DNA from: an uncultured Cryomorphaceae bacterium | GTDB taxonomy: Bacteria; Bacteroidota; Bacteroidia; Flavobacteriales; Schleiferiaceae | Reading direction: 5' to 3' | Assembly (NCBI GenBank): GCA_937900215.1 | Contig: CALCFH010000288.1 | Span: 1-12,636 of the forward strand | Length of the DNA stretch: 12,636 nt | Part shown: piece by piece, positions 6,403-12,636 of the stretch | How the letters are laid out: the number at the start of each line of letters is the position of its first letter | How positions within the stretch are numbered: position 1 is the stretch's first letter | Program-made: the position numbers and the translations under genes | Notes under the pieces: generated by a model | The model's input: the letters and a program-made list of their open reading frames with translations, nothing else | Databases searched by the model: none | What the model was told of the DNA's origin: nothing

Positions 6403-6597
6403 TCAGAGTACTAACTGATCCTTCACGCTCTTCACATCGGATTTATCTACCAATGTTGAGTGTGTCAAATTGCGCTTGCGCTTGGTCGATTTCTTCGTCA
6501 GAATGTGACTCTTGAAAGCGTGTTTGCGCTTGATTTTACCAGTACCGGTAAGCTTGAAACGCTTCTTGGCACTGGATTTAGTTTTCATTTTAGGCAT
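6403..6597 (-). CDS. rpmI: 50S ribosomal protein L35
   Basis: This 64-residue, very basic protein begins MPKMKTKSSAKKRFKLTGTG, followed by KIKRKHAFKSHILTKKSTKR, the L35 signature that wraps around 23S rRNA. Length and both ends match the family. It is 32 bases downstream of infC and 89 bases upstream of rplT, the conserved infC-rpmI-rplT order. The spacer to rplT (6314-6402) is larger than the other gaps in the operon and could carry a leader or processing site, but I see no convincing hairpin in it. Confidence 0.97.
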   Translation of the reverse strand: MPKMKTKSSAKKRFKLTGTGKIKRKHAFKSHILTKKSTKRKRNLTHSTLVDKSDVKSVKDQLVL

Positions 6598-6629
6598 TGC
6601 TACAATTATATCGACGTTTGGACTGATAT

Positions 6630-7169
6630 TTATTTTTTCTTCTTAATGGCTTTTGGAGCAAGCATCATGATCATACGCTTGCCTTCTAGCTTTGGAAGGC
6701 TTTCTACTTTACCTACATCTTCTACATCCTGTGCTAATTGGAGTAAAAGAATCTCACCCTTATCTTTAAAAACGATGGAACGTCCGCGGAAGAAAACGAA
6801 AGCTTTGATCTTAAATCCTTCTTCAAGGAACTTCAGAGCATGCTTCTTTTTAAAGTCGTAGTCGTGCTCATCTGTGTTTGGTCCGAAGCGAATTTCCTTC
6901 ACCACAACCTTCACCGCTTTGGCCGCTAATTCTTTTTGTTTCTTCTTTTGATCGTAAAGAAACTTTCTATAATCAATGATTTTCGCCACCGGTGGGTCTG
7001 CACTTGGCGAGATTTCAACTAAATCAAGCTCCAAGTCTTCCGCCATTTTCATGGCCTCAACTGTGGTATAAATTCCTACCTGTTCAATGTTATCTCCTAC
7101 GAGGCGTACCTTGGGTACACGAATGTTTCTGTTAATGCGGTGTTTGTCTTCCTCTTTTATCTGAGGCAA
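6630..7169 (-). CDS. infC: translation initiation factor IF-3 (non-AUG start)
   Basis: IF-3 binds the 30S subunit, keeps it free of 50S and checks the start codon and initiator tRNA. From the TTG at 7169 there are 179 residues. The N-domain has HRINRNIRVPKVRLVGDN (10-27) and VEISPSADPPVAKIIDYRKF (51-70), then a lysine-rich linker. The C-domain has KEIRFGPNTDEHDYDFKKKH (91-110) and FFRGRSIVF, and a poly-lysine end. There is no in-frame ATG, GTG or ATT between the thrS stop at 7209 and this TTG. The only other likely initiator is a CTG at 7193 (residues LKKNYQGR before the TTG), which would give a basic N-terminal extension of the length I recall for other Bacteroidetes IF-3 proteins. Unusual infC starts (AUU in E. 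coli) are known to permit self-repression, and the same is plausible here. Identity is certain, the start is not. Confidence 0.95.
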   Translation of the reverse strand: MPQIKEEDKHRINRNIRVPKVRLVGDNIEQVGIYTTVEAMKMAEDLELDLVEISPSADPPVAKIIDYRKFLYDQKKKQKELAAKAVKVVVKEIRFGPNTDEHDYDFKKKHALKFLEEGFKIKAFVFFRGRSIVFKDKGEILLLQLAQDVEDVGKVESLPKLEGKRMIMMLAPKAIKKKK

Positions 7170-7208
7170 CCGTCCTTGGTAATTTTTCTTCAGAGTTTTG
7201 TTAGTTCG

Positions 7209-9143
7209 TTAATTATCAATTAGCTCAGCACTTACAGCTTCGTTTACAAGTTGAATGAATTGATCTATTGGCATGCTTCCTAGATCTTCACCACCATGCT
7301 TGCGAACCGAAACTGTTTGGGTTTCTTCTTCTTTTTCCCCCACGATTAGCATGTAGGGAATCTTCTGCATCTCAGCGTCACGTATCTTCCTTCCCGTTTT
7401 CTCATTCCTCTCGTCAAGGAGGGCGCGAATATCGTAATTATCAAGCAACTTTAAAAGTTCCTTTGAATAGTCGAGATACTTTTCGGAAATCGGCAGAATT
7501 ATTATCTGTTCTGGAGTGAGCCAAAGAGGGAAATTACCGGCACAGTGCTCTAACAAAACGGCTACAAAACGCTCCATAGAACCAAAAGGTGCACGATGAA
7601 TCATCACCGGCCTATGCATTTCGTTGTCGGCTCCTTTGTATTCCAATTCAAATCGCTCTGGCAAATTATAATCCACCTGAATAGTACCCAATTGCCAGCT
7701 TCTTCCTAGTGCATCGCGCACCATGAAGTCAAGTTTGGGTCCGTAGAAGGCAGCTTCTCCGTATTCCACTACATAGGGCATTCCTTTTTCCTTAACGGCT
7801 TCTAAAATAGAAGACTCCGCTTTTTCCCAGTTTTCCAATCCACCAATATACTTCTCGGGTTTTTCTGGATCGCGCAGACTCACCTGAGCGGTAAACTCTT
7901 TAAAGTCTAAGGTTTTAAAGATGTAAAGAACCAAGTCTATCACCTTATTAAACTCTTCTCGAACCTGGTCTGCTGTGCAGAATATATGCGCATCGTCCTG
8001 AGTAAAGCCACGAACGCGCGTCAATCCATGCAATTCGCCGCTTTGCTCATAGCGATAAACCGTTCCAAACTCTGCATAGCGAATGGGTAAATCTTTGTAT
8101 GAATGCGGACGACTTTTATAGATCTCGCAATGGTGAGGGCAATTCATTGGCTTGAGTAAGTATTCCTCGCCGGCCTCTGGTGTAGCAATGGGTTGGAAGG
8201 AATCTGCGCCATATTTGGCATAATGCCCAGAAGTGACATACAGTTCTTTGCTGCCAATATGCGGTGTAATAACAGGAACATAGCCCGCCTTTTTCTGTGC
8301 TTTCTTGAGAAATTGCTCAAGGCGATCTCTCAATGCCGCGCCCTTTGGCAACCAAAGTGGTAAGCCCTGTCCAACCTTCTGACTGAAAGTAAAGAGGTCT
8401 AGTTCTTTCCCTAATTTTCTATGATCGCGCTTTTTAGCTTCCTCAAGTAAGTGTAGATATTCGTCTAGTAACGATTTTTTTGGGAAGGAAATGCCATAAA
8501 CCCTAGTAAGCTGCTTGTTCTTCTCATCTCCACGCCAGTAAGCTCCTGCCACATTCATGACCTTTACTGCTTTTATGAACTCCGTATTGGGTAGATGTCC
8601 TCCTCTACATAAATCGGTAAAGTCGCTGTGATCGCAAAAAGTAATGGTACCGTCTTCTAGATTCTCAATAAGCTCGGTTTTATATGGGTTGCCTGAATAA
8701 TACTTCAAAGCATCCTCTTTAGAAATCGCTCTGAGCTTAAATACAGCCTTCTGACGAGCCATCTCCATCATCTTTGTTTCTATTTCTGCAAAATCTTTTT
8801 CTTGGAGTGAAACTTCACCAAAATCCACATCATAATAAAAGCCATTTTCAATAGCCGGTCCGATGGTTAGCCGGGCAGATGGATAAATCTTTTGAATGGC
8901 TTGGGCCAAAACGTGGGCGGATGAATGCCAAAAGGCTTTTTTTCCTTCTGCTTGATCCCAGGTGTAAAGAACCAAAGCACCATCTCCAGGAAGTGGATCT
9001 TTAATTTCAACCGTTTGCCCATTGAATTGAGCCGACAAAACATTTCGCGCCAATCCAGCACTAATGCTCATGGCTACGTCGAATGCAGAACTGCCGTTTT
9101 CGTATTCACGCACCGATCCGTCGGGCAAGGTTATGGCGATCAT
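7209..9143 (-). CDS. thrS: threonyl-tRNA synthetase
   Basis: Class II aminoacyl-tRNA synthetase charging tRNA(Thr), 644 residues, normal length. Order of parts: TGS domain (1-62, ITLPDGSVREY); editing/SAD domain with H73, H77, C179 and H183 (HSSAH and CRGGH motifs), which removes mischarged serine; catalytic core with the zinc ligands C335 (MNCPHH), H386 (DDAHIF) and a histidine in MHRPVMIHRAPFGS; motif 2 around RYAEFGTVYRYE (355-366); motif 3 around GSMERFVAVLLEH; then the C-terminal anticodon-binding domain starting near QIIILPISEKY. The leader back to the candidate -7 box is only about 20 bases, so no T-box or long attenuator fits. It is the first gene of the thrS-infC-rpmI-rplT operon; infC follows in the same frame after the stop. 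Confidence 0.98.
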   Translation of the reverse strand: MIAITLPDGSVREYENGSSAFDVAMSISAGLARNVLSAQFNGQTVEIKDPLPGDGALVLYTWDQAEGKKAFWHSSAHVLAQAIQKIYPSARLTIGPAIENGFYYDVDFGEVSLQEKDFAEIETKMMEMARQKAVFKLRAISKEDALKYYSGNPYKTELIENLEDGTITFCDHSDFTDLCRGGHLPNTEFIKAVKVMNVAGAYWRGDEKNKQLTRVYGISFPKKSLLDEYLHLLEEAKKRDHRKLGKELDLFTFSQKVGQGLPLWLPKGAALRDRLEQFLKKAQKKAGYVPVITPHIGSKELYVTSGHYAKYGADSFQPIATPEAGEEYLLKPMNCPHHCEIYKSRPHSYKDLPIRYAEFGTVYRYEQSGELHGLTRVRGFTQDDAHIFCTADQVREEFNKVIDLVLYIFKTLDFKEFTAQVSLRDPEKPEKYIGGLENWEKAESSILEAVKEKGMPYVVEYGEAAFYGPKLDFMVRDALGRSWQLGTIQVDYNLPERFELEYKGADNEMHRPVMIHRAPFGSMERFVAVLLEHCAGNFPLWLTPEQIIILPISEKYLDYSKELLKLLDNYDIRALLDERNEKTGRKIRDAEMQKIPYMLIVGEKEEETQTVSVRKHGGEDLGSMPIDQFIQLVNEAVSAELIDN

Positions 9144-9165
9144 AAATGTTGATTTTAACAGGCCG

Positions 9166-9173
9166 CAAATATA
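9166..9173 (-). promoter_or_regulatory. candidate Bacteroidetes -7 box for thrS operon
   Basis: On the minus strand this octamer reads TATATTTG, an exact match to the Bacteroidetes sigma-ABfr -7 consensus TAnnTTTG. It ends 22 bases before the thrS ATG, giving a transcript with a very short leader. No good TTTG -33 box is found at the usual 19-base spacing, so the assignment rests on the -7 element and position. Confidence 0.5.
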
Positions 9174-9257
9174 AAGTTACCGAATGGGATAGAAGGATGT
9201 AAAACTCAATTTCACAGCTTAGGTAGACTCAATGTTCTTAGGTTGTTAATTTGCTGC

Positions 9258-9680
9258 ATGGAAAAAGCAGAAATATTGGCGCGCCTCAACAACTGGGGAA
9301 GGGAAACGCTCATGAATACTTTAGACATAAAATACACTGATATGGGCGAAGATTGGTTGGAAGCCACCATGCCTGTTACTCCTAAGGTGCATCAGCCACT
9401 CGGATTGCTTCATGGCGGCGCTTCTGCTGCACTGGCAGAGAGTGTGGCTAGCGCAGGTTCCGCTTTGCATATCAACAGAGAGAAACAAGCTGCGCTGGGC
9501 ATTGAAATCCAAGCAACCCATTTAAAGGGAATAACCGAAGGTATTGTTACCGCCAAAGCCAGCCTCCTCCATAAAGGAAGGTCTCTGCACGTCTGGGAAA
9601 TTGATATTCGCAACGAAAAAGGCGATCGCATTTCACACTGTAAGCTCACCACTATGATTGTTCCTAAACGCCACGACTAA
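9258..9680 (+). CDS. menI: hotdog-fold thioesterase, probable 1,4-dihydroxy-2-naphthoyl-CoA hydrolase
   Basis: This 140-residue protein hydrolyses 1,4-dihydroxy-2-naphthoyl-CoA to free the acid that MenA prenylates in menaquinone synthesis. It is a PaaI/YdiI-type hotdog enzyme. VHQPLGLLHGGASAALAESV (44-63) nearly copies the active-site helix of E. coli MenI (YdiI), with HGG at 52-54 and the catalytic carboxylate E61. LGIEIQATHLKGITEG (80-95) and GRSLHVWEIDI (107-117) match the later strands. I chose the ATG at 9258; a TTG at 9243 would add five residues. The gene starts the plus-strand men operon divergent from thrS, with menF and menD two genes on, which supports the substrate. A broader acyl-CoA thioesterase role cannot be excluded from sequence alone. 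Confidence 0.88.
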   Translation: MEKAEILARLNNWGRETLMNTLDIKYTDMGEDWLEATMPVTPKVHQPLGLLHGGASAALAESVASAGSALHINREKQAALGIEIQATHLKGITEGIVTAKASLLHKGRSLHVWEIDIRNEKGDRISHCKLTTMIVPKRHD

Positions 9681-10736
9681 TTGCAACTTCACCATCGAAA
9701 TATTGGATTAGACCTCATTCGCAGTACGGCTATTGTCTTGGTAGTATTGACTCATAGTCAGCGCATTTTGCGAATGGCTTTTCCTGGTTTGCGGTTTCAT
9801 TTCCCCATCGATGGGGTTACGCTTTTTTTTGTTTTAAGCGGATTTCTGATCGGGCGAATTGTCTTCAAAACCCTGCCACAAGGAGAGTGGAAAGAACTCA
9901 GCTCATTCTATAAAAGAAGATGGTGGAGAACCTTACCCAACTATTATCTATTTCTTGCGCTTCAAATCTTGGCTTATTTCTTAATGGGCGTGCGAGAGCA
10001 GATTGATTGGCGAAATTTGGCTTTTCTTCAGAACCTATTCGAACCCAATGGCAGCTTTTTCAAAGAATCATGGAGCTTAGCAGTAGAAGAGTGGTTCTAC
10101 CTGATATTTCCTCTTATTTGGTGGCTTTGGGTGCGGTATTTACCCAAAGGACAACGCCCGTCTTTCTTAGCCTACAGCCTTTTATTTTTAATACTAGCTT
10201 GGATTTACAAATACCATTACTTCTCTGCTCATTTGGTTGAAGATGCAGAAGTGGTCTCTAGAATTCCCGTTGTCTTTCGAATTTCTTCCATTCTTTGGGG
10301 TGTTGTTCTAGGTGCCATCCATCTGCTTTGGCCAGAGTATTTTAAAAAGCCATGGGCTTGGATAGTTTTGCTTTTATTCAGTTGGATTGGATGGAAGTAT
10401 TCTGGTGATTTAATCCACCCGTATTGGAGGGCTGTTTGGGTTTTCGATTTTAAAAGTCTTTTGTCTTTTGCCCTTATTGCCATTTTATTCCAACTAAAAT
10501 CTGTAAACAAGTTCATTGCCCGTGGCGTTACTAATTTGAGTTTGTATTCGTATTCCATGTACCTTATAAATCTTCCCTTTCTCGCTATTTTACGATGGGC
10601 TTTGGTGAAGATGGATGTACAGAATCCTATTCTAATTCTAGTGGCTTTGGCCTTGGGTTGGATGGGTATTTTCAAGCTTTCTGAATTGAATTACACAAAG
10701 TTTGAAAAGCGATTAACTCAGTTAAGAGATCGATAG
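9681..10736 (+). CDS. acyltransferase 3 family membrane protein (TTG start)
   Basis: A 351-residue integral membrane acyltransferase (AT3/OafA-like) that probably acetylates or acylates a surface polysaccharide or lipid; the substrate is unknown. IGLDLIRSTAIVLVVLTHS (8-26) gives the first helix and the catalytic-type H25. DGVTLFFVLSGFLIG (44-58) and SWSLAVEEWFYLIFPL (130-145) are the family's diagnostic motifs, and about ten hydrophobic helices follow. No periplasmic SGNH domain is attached. The TTG at 9681 directly follows the menI stop (TAATTG). No in-frame ATG precedes the conserved first motif, so the gene must start at this TTG or nearby. It sits inside the men operon, which has no known step for it. 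Confidence 0.88.
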   Translation: MQLHHRNIGLDLIRSTAIVLVVLTHSQRILRMAFPGLRFHFPIDGVTLFFVLSGFLIGRIVFKTLPQGEWKELSSFYKRRWWRTLPNYYLFLALQILAYFLMGVREQIDWRNLAFLQNLFEPNGSFFKESWSLAVEEWFYLIFPLIWWLWVRYLPKGQRPSFLAYSLLFLILAWIYKYHYFSAHLVEDAEVVSRIPVVFRISSILWGVVLGAIHLLWPEYFKKPWAWIVLLLFSWIGWKYSGDLIHPYWRAVWVFDFKSLLSFALIAILFQLKSVNKFIARGVTNLSLYSYSMYLINLPFLAILRWALVKMDVQNPILILVALALGWMGIFKLSELNYTKFEKRLTQLRDR

Positions 10737-10740
10737 GGAG

Positions 10741-11757
10741 ATGGAGGATTGGAGAAAGCGTATTGAGCGTTTAGAGCAAGAAAATCAAGCTTTTGTAGTT
10801 TTTGCCGAGGCCGGATCGGAGACGGTTCAAGTGCTTTCGAATCTTCGTGAGGTAAGGGAGGAAGAATCCCACTTCACTTATGCTCCATTTCATTCAAGTC
10901 AAAAAACCTATTTCTTCTCGGGAGAATCTTTTTCCTTCCCTCTAAAAAGACAATCGAATATTTCTTTTTCGCTACCCGTTCATTTTGAGGAGATTGACCC
11001 TCTTTACAGAAAAGCATTCGATTTGGCTTTGACTGAGTTAAATTCTGGAGAGCTTCAAAAGCTGGTGCTTACAAGAAAACACAGCGAAAGAGCCTCCAGT
11101 AAATCCCTTTTGCCTGTGGTTCTAGATCTATTGCAATTCTATCCAAATCATACCATTCACTGGCTTGTTCATCCTGAAAACGGAGAGTGGATGGGTGCCA
11201 GTCCAGAACTCTTATTGGAGCAATTACCCGATGGAACGCTCAAGACCATGGCCTTGGCTGGAACGCTTCCAACAAAAGGGAAATGGACAGAAAAAGAGAG
11301 GGAAGAGCAACAAATGGTAACCGATTACATTCGAAAGGTTTGGGAAGAAGGCGCCGTGGAAGACATCCAACTATCTGAGGCATACGATTTAGAGTCAGGA
11401 CCCATCAAGCATTTAAAAACGGATATCAAAGGCGAGTATAAAGGCTCTTTGAATGCGCTTTTACAGAAAATGCATCCCACTCCTGCTGTGGCAGGTCTTC
11501 CTTTAAAATCGGCATTAAAAGCCATTGAAAAAATAGAGTGGAATGAGCGCGAATATTATTCAGGTTATTTTGGTTGGAAAAAGGATGGTCATTCTAGATA
11601 TTATGTCAATCTTCGCTGTCTAAAGCGACAGAATTCAGAGGTGCATTTCTTCATAGGAGGCGGATTAACGGCAAAGTCTGATTTAAACAGAGAATGGCAG
11701 GAAACAGAGGAGAAGCGTGCTACTTTAGACCACTTTTGGAGAAGGAATGAGAATTAG
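10741..11757 (+). CDS. menF: isochorismate synthase
   Basis: This chorismate-binding enzyme converts chorismate to isochorismate, the first committed step of menaquinone synthesis. Its 338 residues span the family catalytic fold with a short N-terminal part. K107 in KLVLTRK corresponds to the general-base lysine of MenF. GASPELLLE (152-160), ALAGTLP (171-177), SGPIKHLKTDIKG (219-231), HPTPAVAGLP (245-254), EREYYSGYFGW (269-279), YVNLRCL (288-294) and the metal-binding end segment GGGLTAKSDLNREWQETEEK (306-325) are all present. Anthranilate and PabB-type relatives share this fold, but direct coupling to menD settles the role. It starts four bases after the acyltransferase stop and overlaps menD by 11 bases. 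Confidence 0.93.
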   Translation: MEDWRKRIERLEQENQAFVVFAEAGSETVQVLSNLREVREEESHFTYAPFHSSQKTYFFSGESFSFPLKRQSNISFSLPVHFEEIDPLYRKAFDLALTELNSGELQKLVLTRKHSERASSKSLLPVVLDLLQFYPNHTIHWLVHPENGEWMGASPELLLEQLPDGTLKTMALAGTLPTKGKWTEKEREEQQMVTDYIRKVWEEGAVEDIQLSEAYDLESGPIKHLKTDIKGEYKGSLNALLQKMHPTPAVAGLPLKSALKAIEKIEWNEREYYSGYFGWKKDGHSRYYVNLRCLKRQNSEVHFFIGGGLTAKSDLNREWQETEEKRATLDHFWRRNEN

Positions 11758-12636
11758 CACAGATAAAAGAGGGGTAGACATGGCTATACAGCTTCTGTAT
11801 AAGGTCGGTGTGCGTCATCTTGTGTTTAGTCCTGGTTCTAGAAATGCGCCTTTGGTACTCGCAGCACATTCTTTCCCAGAGCTTCAAATACAGGTAGTTG
11901 TAGATGAAAGAAGCGCAGGATTTGTGGCCTTGGGCATTGCCATTCAGCAGAAAAAAGCAGTTGGAATTATTTGTACTTCTGGCAGTGCGGTGGTGAACTA
12001 TTATCCAGCGATTGTGGAAGCTTTTTATCAAAGAGTTCCGCTTATTGTGCTCAGCGCAGACCGACCCGAAGAAAGAATAGACCAACAAGATGGTCAAAGC
12101 ATTCGTCAAAAAGGAGTTTTTGCCAATCACATTCGGGCTTCGGTAGACATTCCCAATTCATTCGAAAACAAGAGCGCCGAAAGAGCCATTTTTAGGCGGA
12201 TGAGTGAATCTATTCACACTCAAAGCCTTTTAAAAGGACCCATTCATTGGAATTTCTCATTAGCCGAACCTCTGTATACTCGCAGCGAAAGTGTGGATAT
12301 AGATTCAGAAATGCATTTATTTTCTTCTCCTACAACGGATTTATTGGATCATCAATGGCAGACGCTTGGTGCCGAATGGAAATCGGTTTCAAAGATTATC
12401 TTATTGGCCGGTCAAATGCCGGCAGATGCAGAACAAGATGCACTTTCTAGCGCCATTGAGGCCTTTCAACAGCGTCATGCGAAATCGGTTTTGCTATTTG
12501 AGAGCCTTTCTAATCTAAAGGTAGATGGGAGCATTGGAGCCATAGACCAATGGGTGGAAACTTTGAATGAAAGCGAACGCAAAGACATGCTTCCAGACCT
12601 AGTAATCACTTTTGGGGGCGAAACCGTGAGCAGGAG
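11747..12636 (+). CDS. menD: SEPHCHC synthase MenD, partial (3' end off the right edge)
   Basis: MenD is a thiamine-diphosphate enzyme that joins 2-oxoglutarate and isochorismate to give 2-succinyl-5-enolpyruvyl-6-hydroxy-3-cyclohexene-1-carboxylate. The frame is open from the ATG at 11747 to the edge: 296 residues, roughly half of the family's usual length. Diagnostic segments are FSPGSRNAPLVLA (27-39), VVVDERSAGFVALGIA with the cofactor-activating glutamate E54, CTSGSAVVNYYPAIVEA, PLIVLSADRPEE and DQQDGQSIRQKGVFANHIR. The C-terminal thiamine-diphosphate-binding domain is outside the window. It overlaps the end of menF by 11 bases, so it uses that gene's product and is translated with it. 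A start at the later ATG (residue 12) would cut the first helix and is unlikely. Confidence 0.95.
   Translation, partial: MRISTDKRGVDMAIQLLYKVGVRHLVFSPGSRNAPLVLAAHSFPELQIQVVVDERSAGFVALGIAIQQKKAVGIICTSGSAVVNYYPAIVEAFYQRVPLIVLSADRPEERIDQQDGQSIRQKGVFANHIRASVDIPNSFENKSAERAIFRRMSESIHTQSLLKGPIHWNFSLAEPLYTRSESVDIDSEMHLFSSPTTDLLDHQWQTLGAEWKSVSKIILLAGQMPADAEQDALSSAIEAFQQRHAKSVLLFESLSNLKVDGSIGAIDQWVETLNESERKDMLPDLVITFGGETVSR

Noticed and set aside
6460..6861. 133-residue plus-strand frame across rpmI and infC
   Set aside because: It is antisense to two certain translation genes.
9246..9253. TTAATTTG as a -7 box for the men operon
   Set aside because: One mismatch to TAnnTTTG, only four bases before the menI ATG and without a -33 box; it would force a leaderless transcript, which I cannot support.
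10229..10675. 148-residue minus-strand frame
   Set aside because: It is the complement of the acyltransferase-3 gene, whose membrane helices and motifs are unmistakable.
11720..12130. 136-residue minus-strand frame at the right end
   Set aside because: It is antisense to menF/menD, which are clearly coding on the plus strand.
1..12636. CRISPR arrays, tRNA or rRNA genes, complete insertion sequences
   Set aside because: No regularly spaced repeats, cloverleaf-like sequence, rRNA stretch or transposase frame was seen on either strand.

Overview
The window looks like a Bacteroidetes chromosome, most likely from the Flavobacteriales/Cryomorphaceae side. The evidence is a moderately AT-rich base composition, almost no Shine-Dalgarno sequences, a TATATTTG box (Bacteroidetes -7 consensus TAnnTTTG) upstream of thrS, Bacteroidetes-type RHS and CHC2-primase fragments, and a menaquinone operon. 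The taxon is inferred from these traits; no marker was searched.

Left end (1 to about 1315) is accessory DNA. A minus-strand pair encodes a Cro/C1-type regulator and, one base downstream, a HicB-family antitoxin that runs off the left edge. Upstream of the regulator, and divergent from it, lies the 5' stump of a mobile-element DNA primase (CHC2 zinc finger only). The space between them is full of TTTTGATG-type direct and inverted repeats that look like operators. A GC-richer RHS-repeat remnant and a short frameshifted coding tail follow. This looks like the worn edge of an integrated element next to the conserved chromosome.

Middle (1316 to 9143) is all minus strand. From upstream to downstream there are two transcription units. 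The first is thrS-infC-rpmI-rplT (translation), with a candidate -7 box close to thrS and a strong hairpin terminator after rplT. The second is a tightly packed set: a secreted SH3-domain protein, an acyl-CoA carboxylase carboxyltransferase subunit, rimM and trmN6, with junctions of +1, +6 and -1 bases. A small membrane protein with an acidic tail comes last. infC has no in-frame ATG after the thrS stop, so it must start at a non-AUG codon.

Right end (9258 to the edge) is plus strand, divergent from thrS. It holds a menaquinone operon: menI (DHNA-CoA thioesterase), an acyltransferase-3 membrane protein, menF (isochorismate synthase) and the first half of menD (SEPHCHC synthase). The genes abut or overlap. 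MenF and MenD act in sequence from chorismate, and MenI acts later in the same pathway. The acyltransferase has no known place in it and is the odd member.

I do not see a clear new multi-gene system. The best leads are the XRE-HicB module with its repeat-rich divergent region, the non-AUG start of infC, and the TTG-started acyltransferase inside the men operon.
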